NCBI RefSeq assembly: GCF_036850765.1 | Contig: NC_089491.1 | Location: 131,742,266 to 131,806,265 of the forward strand | DNA: 64,000 bases | Origin: Saccopteryx bilineata | Taxonomy: Eukaryota > Chordata > Mammalia > Chiroptera > Emballonuridae | Direction of reading: 5' to 3' | Shown: positions 59,200 through 64,000 of the stretch, one piece after another | Layout: every line of letters starts with the position of its first letter | Position numbering within the stretch: position 1 is the stretch's first letter | Notes under the pieces: model-generated | Databases searched by the model: none | Told to the model about the DNA's origin: nothing | Seen by the model: the letters and a program-made list of their open reading frames with translations, nothing else | Made by a program: the position numbers and the translations under genes

Positions 59200-60345
59200 A
59201 CTATGATTGTGAAAGTGTCCATTTTTTCCCCCTGATACTTACGTTCATTTTAGGCATGTTACTAAATGCGTACAAACAGGAATTCGCAGATCTTTCTGGT
59301 GAATTGAACTTTTAGTCATTGTAACATGACTGCCTTTTCTTTAATAATCAGTCCTTTATTAACATGGCTGTACCAGCTACCTTTTAGTTCATGCTTACAT
59401 GGTAGACTTTTTCCCTTCTGTTACTTTCAGTTTTTCCATATCCTTGTGTTTTAGGTCTGTTTCTAATAAGCTGGCTATATTTGACTATTACGTTATTTAT
59501 AATTCATTCTGAATATCTTTTTCTTTTGACTGGAGTATTTAGTCTATTTACATTTAATGCAATTATTGGGTTCTTAATTTGTGATTTTAAATTTTGTCAA
59601 CTGTTGCCCTGACCAGGTAGTTCAATTGCTTAAAGCATCATCCCAACATGCCAGGGTTGCAGGTTCGAGCCCTGACAACCAGTGAACGCATAAATAAGTA
59701 GAGCAACAAATCCCTGTTTCTCTCTCTCAATGACTCTGTCTCTAAAATCAATTAATAAATAAAAATAAATTTTGTCAGCTGTTTTATGGGTTTTTCCCTT
59801 CCCTTTCTTGCTATTTTTGATATAATTAGTTATTACAATTCTATTATTTCACTCTATGGGTTTAAGAGTTACACACTCTTTTACCATTTTTAGTAATTAC
59901 AATAGAAATTAAAGCATGTTTCCTTGACCTGACAAAATCTAATGTCAAAATTTCATGTTCACTTATCCTCCTCTCAACAATGCCAAGACCTTAGAACTCT
60001 TTAATCCACTCCCTCCCTATTTATTTACTTTTACTTTACATGGTCAACTCTCACTTAGGTTTACCCACAGAGTCACCATGTTCCTTGCCCTTTATTCCTT
60101 CCTGCACAGTGACCTTCCATCTGGGATTAATTTCCTCTGTCTTCCAAAATATCTTTTAAGATGTCTGTTAGTTTTGATGGGCTTGTGGCCCATTCTCTGA
60201 GTTTCTGTTTGTCTGAAAATATCTTTTTTTGTTAGATAAAAATACAGATACAGATGATACAGAGAGATATTGCATTCAGCCAGTTGTCATGATAGAAAGG
60301 GTATTTTGATTTTTCCAATTTGGTATTACTAAAATTTTAAGTACA
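59200..60345 (-). repeat. Old LINE-1 fragment (antisense) carrying a SINE
   Basis: On the + strand 'cttttgactggagtatttag', 'tctatttacatttaatgcaa', 'atatcttttaagatgtctgt' and 'catgtttccttgacctgac' are the usual antisense text of old L1. A SINE (59606-59766) interrupts it. Degraded; no frame. Confidence 0.7.
59606..59766 (+). mobile_element. VES-like tRNA SINE, with TSD
   Basis: GCCCTGACCAGGTAGTTCAA, TTGCAGGTTCGAGCCC (B box) and CTCTCTCTCAATGACTCTG, then AAATCAATTAATAAATAAA as tail. TSDs AAATTTTGTCAACTGTT (59589-59605) and AAATTTTGTCAGCTGTT (59767-59783) differ by one base. Confidence 0.92.
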
Positions 60346-60549
60346 GAAATTCCTGTCTGGGCTATTCTTTCCTTCTTCTCTAGAAAATGCTCATTGTTAC
60401 GAACAATGACGTGGCCAGCAGTGTGTTCTTCCACTCTTTATCTTCTCTTGTAGCGGAGCCTCCACTCTGTGATTGCTTTATGTACCATTTGCTACCCCGT
60501 TAGTGAGGAGAGTATAGCATGTCATTAAAATTGCTCCTTCTGTACCCAT
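60346..60549. other. Unannotated short stretch
   Basis: No element recognised. Confidence 0.3.
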
Positions 60550-60695
60550 AATTCACCATTTATTCAGTCAATAGTCATTAAGCAATTACTACATACCCAG
60601 ATAATTTCTTAGGCATTCAGAATATAGGGTAAACATGTCAGACATGCTTCTTGTCCCTTTGGTGTTTATTAACTAAGAAAAATAATAGTTCTTTC
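60550..60695 (-). repeat. L2 LINE fragment (antisense)
   Basis: 'caccatttattcagtcaata', 'ttaagcaattactacatacc' and 'ggtaaacatgtcagacatgc' match antisense L2. Confidence 0.7.
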
Positions 60696-60764
60696 AGAAT
60701 TCACTACAAGTGTGTAGCTTAAAAATTGACATGATAATAGCCTCCCTAACTAGTTAGCGTTCTT

Positions 60765-60994
60765 TTTTTTTTTATAGTTTCAGTTTGTTTTGTTTTGTTT
60801 TTTAATTTTTCTTTTTTTTTAATTTTTAATTTTTAGAGAGGAGAGAGAGTGAGAGAGAGAGAGAGAGATAAGGGGAGGGAGGAGCAGGAAGCATCAACTC
60901 CCATATATGCCTTGACCAGGCAAGCCCAGTGTTTGAACCAGGGACCTCAGCGTTCCAGGTCAATGCGGTATCCACTGCGCCACTACAGGTCAGG
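60765..60994 (-). mobile_element. Short tRNA-headed bat SINE (CCTGACCTGTAGTGGCGCAGTGG type), with TSD
   Basis: On the minus strand: GGCGCAGTGGATACCGCATT (A box), a B box near GGTTCAAACACT (mutated), TTGCCTGGTCAAGGCATATA, GGGAGTTGATGCTTCC, then CTCTCTCT and an A-rich tail with TTTTG interruptions. CTAGTTAGCGTTCTT is repeated exactly at 60750-60764 and 60995-61009. The TSD shows it is young. Confidence 0.95.
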
Positions 60995-61009
60995 CTAGTT
61001 AGCGTTCTT

Positions 61010-61494
61010 AAAGCTAAACAATAGAAACAAATTCCTCTTGATTGAAAGAGAAAAGAAGTTCACTGAAGTGACATTAAGGAGCTCATAGAAGTATTGGAAG
61101 GTTGAAGAACCAGGTTTAGATTGGGTAGGACCAAAGGAACCCAGGGCTCCCACCAGAGTCATAACCTTGGAAGCATCCACAGCACTGTTACCCTTGTTAC
61201 CCCCATGGACTGATGAGCTATTGCAGCTACCATTCTCAACATCATGACACATTCTCCCATCTGCCCTTTTGTAACTCTAACTGCAGGCTCAGAGCTGTGT
61301 CTAAGTGCCTGCTTGACTGAGTCTGGGTAACATGTTCACCTTGGCCACAAGGGATCATGGGAAAGGAGAGATCTGACAAATGTAGTAAGGTATGGATTGA
61401 AGTTAATAGATAGCCAAAACTAATGGCAAAATGTGCTGTATGGCCATTTATTGAAAGTGGACTCTCCACCAACCACTGTGCATAGTATTTTAGA
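61010..61494. other. Unannotated non-coding stretch
   Basis: Nothing recognised. Confidence 0.35.
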
Positions 61495-61660
61495 TGCATC
61501 ATTTCACATAATTTTTATAACAAACTTACTTCATTTTTATAGATGAGGGAACAGAGCCTTAGAGGAGTTAAATATCTTTCTCATATTCCCACAGGCAATA
61601 TATTTCACAGCTGAGCTTTTAAACCAGATCAATCTGACCACAGAGCCCATGGCTAACCAC
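61495..61660 (-). repeat. MIR (antisense)
   Basis: 'gcatcatttcacataatttt', 'tatagatgagggaacagagc' and 'cttagaggagttaaatatc' plus 'cacagctgagc' match antisense MIR. Confidence 0.85.
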
Positions 61661-63637
61661 TCCATCATACTTCTCCCCCCAACCCCTGCTGCCTACCCTC
61701 CTTTCCTAGATGTAGCTTGGCTAGTTTTAGGCTTAGGGTCTTTTTGTGCCTCCTAGTAAGATACAAAGGTTGTCATTAAAATAAAACTCTCATTATATAT
61801 GATATTAAAATAACCATTAGGATTTAGGAAGTCTCCTTCCAAACAATTAATCAACATAATCCACTAATGTGCTGATTGTTGAATAATGCAGGTCAATTGC
61901 GGTATGACGGGCACCATAAATACAATGTATATTACTCATTAACAATCTTTTAAGATGCCATCTTCTTGGCTCGTTTAATGCCAGACAGAAATAAATTTCC
62001 AGAAATAGCAGTTTAATAGGGGGAAAAAAAGTGTAGCCTAGGATAAAATTCATGTCCACAAAGGAACAGATGTGCTATATTAAGTTATATTCCAGTTTAT
62101 ATTCCAGTTTTTCCCCCCTCAAATCCTTTTTCGTCAGTCATTGAAACACTTGCTGAGCATAAGGACCAAGAAAGGACTGCCTGTCAACTATGTTGCACTA
62201 CAAGTAAGCCACACCGGATCTTCGAGAATTCGAAAAGTGAAGTTTTTTTTTACTGGCGCTTTCACAACCAAAATGGAAGGATTAAGACAGTTTTGAAAGC
62301 TATATCAAAAGAAGATGATGGTGCAGAAAGAAAGGCAGCAGGAAGAAGGGAGATCTCTGAGGAACAGGATGGGCTAAGGCACCAACAGCTGAAGATATTA
62401 ACTGGGTGCCCTAACACGGAAGCATTCACAGTGGCTTGTCCCTCCTGTGGCTCTGTGAGACAAAGAATTGCATATTAGCTGACTCAGGTGGATCCAGAGA
62501 AAAGAGAAGTAGGAAAATGAAGTGAAATGAAGACTGTGAAAAGCCAAAGGAAACAGATTTGTGAAAAGAGAAACAAGCCACATATGGTTCTTATTCACAT
62601 CTCCACATATTAAAACATACGAAGCATCATTAGTATATCACATGGTTTTATATTGTGGCTATTTTAATACATTTTATTATATAATTTTTAATATGACACA
62701 ACAAATAGAAATAGGTTACATTGCCGCAAGAACTCTGGTTCAGATATCTCTCACTTTGGAGAGTACAGTGTCTCTTTATTTCATGCCCTGAGGATATTTA
62801 TGCATCTAATTTCCCTAAGAAGGTGACTTGACTTCTTTATGTGGGTTTATATACCATGTTGGGATTTGTTCTATGTATAAAATTGCCAAGTAGAGTCACT
62901 GCCATATAACCTTAGCTGAAAAGAATGTCTTTGAGACCAGAACTCACCATGTAACTATTTTTGCCCAAAGAAACCCTCTTAATGTATATTATGTAAGAAA
63001 TTTTCTGGGCTCTGCTTCAAACTAAATTGGCCTAGATTGTCAAAAGGTACACTGACAAGTGCTTAAGGCTCAACAATAAATCAGAAACTGCATTAGTAGG
63101 GGACCTGTTCAGCACAGGAAAGACAGTCTCTCCTACCATACAACAAGAATGAGAATTTTTCCGAACACATGATGCTCACTGTTAAAAGAGGTCATCTATT
63201 GAAGCTGGAGGTCAATAATACAAAAATGGCCAGTTCCCTTTAGCATTAACTTTTTTACATCCCAACTTGTACAACATTATAAAGCATAACTGTACTACAA
63301 CCAGGTAGAACATTTATTTCTGTCTGGGTTAGTCTACCTTTGTTCTTTGCTTCCATAGCACAGACATATTTAGGTTTATTTTTATGACATTATTTATATA
63401 ACCCCTAAGTCCTCAGGCTCCATCAAAAAGTAGATACAAATGAAGTAATTTTAATATTTATGAAATAGGTTTCTTACTCTTGCCTGTGGTACTGGAACAT
63501 ACAAATCAAATCTCCCTTCCACCTTTCTTCCTCCTACCCATCACCTTGGATTCTGTGAGTTCCCAAGTATCTCATATGTGCTGTGAACAAGATGGCACCT
63601 CTAGTCTTTATGTGACATGGGTTTTTTTTCTTTTTTT
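61661..63637. other. Unannotated non-coding stretch
   Basis: About 2 kb without recognised repeats. The piece 62130-62500 is G+C-higher and exon-like in composition, but no protein or RNA was identified. Confidence 0.4.
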
Positions 63638-63653
63638 AAGATCCCTCTTATCT

Positions 63654-63980
63654 CACCTGGCCAGGTGGTGGCGCAGTGGATGAAGCATCAGACTGGGATG
63701 TGGAGGACCCTAGTTCGAGATGCCAAGGTTGCCAGTTTGAGCGCGGGCTCATCGGGTTTGAGCAAGGCTCACCAGCTTGAGCCAAAGGTCGCTGGCTCCA
63801 GCAAGGGGCCACTCGGTCTGCTGTAGCCCTCCAGTCAAGGCACATATGAGAAATCAGTCAATGGACAATTAAGGAACTGTAACGAAGAATTGATGCTTCT
63901 CATCTCTCTCCCTTCCTGTCTGTCTGTCCCTATCTATCTCTCTCTTTGACTCTCTCTTTCTCTGCCACACACACAAAAAA
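63654..63980 (+). mobile_element. tRNA-derived bat SINE (CCTGGCCAGGTGGTGGCGCAGTGG type), with TSD
   Basis: GGTGGCGCAGTGGATGAAGC (A box), a mutated B box near AGTTCGAGATG, GTTTGAGCGCGGGCTCATC, GGGCCACTCGGTCTGCTGTA, CATATGAG and a CT-rich 3' part with an A-tail. AAGATCCCTCTTATCT is repeated exactly at 63638-63653 and 63981-63996. Same family as 1356-1684; the TSD is exact, so it is younger. Confidence 0.95.
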
Positions 63981-64000
63981 AAGATCCCTCTTATCTTTTT

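Noticed and set aside
58823..59206. 127-codon frame as a gene
   Set aside because: No domain or recognised similarity, and the surrounding frames overlap in several phases, as expected for chance.
62215..62240. Near-palindrome around GATCTTCGAGAATTCGAA
   Set aside because: Short, imperfect and without flanking repeats; likely chance.

Overview
This window reads as mammalian nuclear DNA, most likely from a rhinolophoid bat (horseshoe or Old World leaf-nosed bat). The reasoning is: interspersed MIR, L2 and MLT1-type repeats mark it as mammalian; several young tRNA-headed SINEs with clean target-site duplications (TSDs) belong to families I associate with bats (the long GCCCTGG-headed type resembles Rhin-1 of Rhinolophidae/Hipposideridae, others resemble VES); and recent hAT DNA transposons are present, which is unusual for mammals but known in bats. 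The species assignment is inference. I recognise no host protein-coding exon, rRNA or CRISPR. The window looks intergenic or deep-intronic, and almost every long open frame belongs to a transposon.

Layout. 0-8 kb: a MIR split by a SINE and by an ERV LTR (1.3-2.75 kb), an L2 fragment, a second unrelated ERV LTR (about 4.9-5.66 kb), a 291-bp hAT MITE with perfect TSD (5.94-6.23 kb), and an MLT1-like LTR split by a second copy of the first LTR family (6.4-7.76 kb). 8-20 kb: a tRNA-Gly-like pseudogene, three long Rhin-1-like SINEs, L2 pieces and a mariner-like MITE. 20-36 kb: a CA repeat, a broken C2H2 zinc-finger fragment, an old L1, a second mariner-like MITE, three SINEs, several MIR/L2 pieces, a 524-bp hAT MITE (32.05-32.57 kb) and a short TA-flanked MITE (35.86 kb). 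36-43 kb: VES-like SINEs and MIRs. 43.05-45.90 kb: a 2,857-bp hAT transposon with nearly intact transposase, followed at once by a 331-bp hAT MITE. 46-51 kb: MIR, Z-DNA-prone TG/CG tract, an ancient repeat and a perfect hairpin. 51.5-57.46 kb: a full-length but mutated LINE-1. 57.5-64 kb: an ancient repeat, an old antisense L1 carrying a SINE, and two more young SINEs.

The genes do not form a pathway; they are selfish elements. The L1 machinery explains the SINEs (A-tails and 10-18 bp TSDs), while hAT transposase activity explains the MITEs (8-bp TSDs). The most noteworthy objects are the near-intact hAT transposon and the cluster of three hAT-type non-autonomous elements, which point to recent DNA-transposon activity in this lineage.
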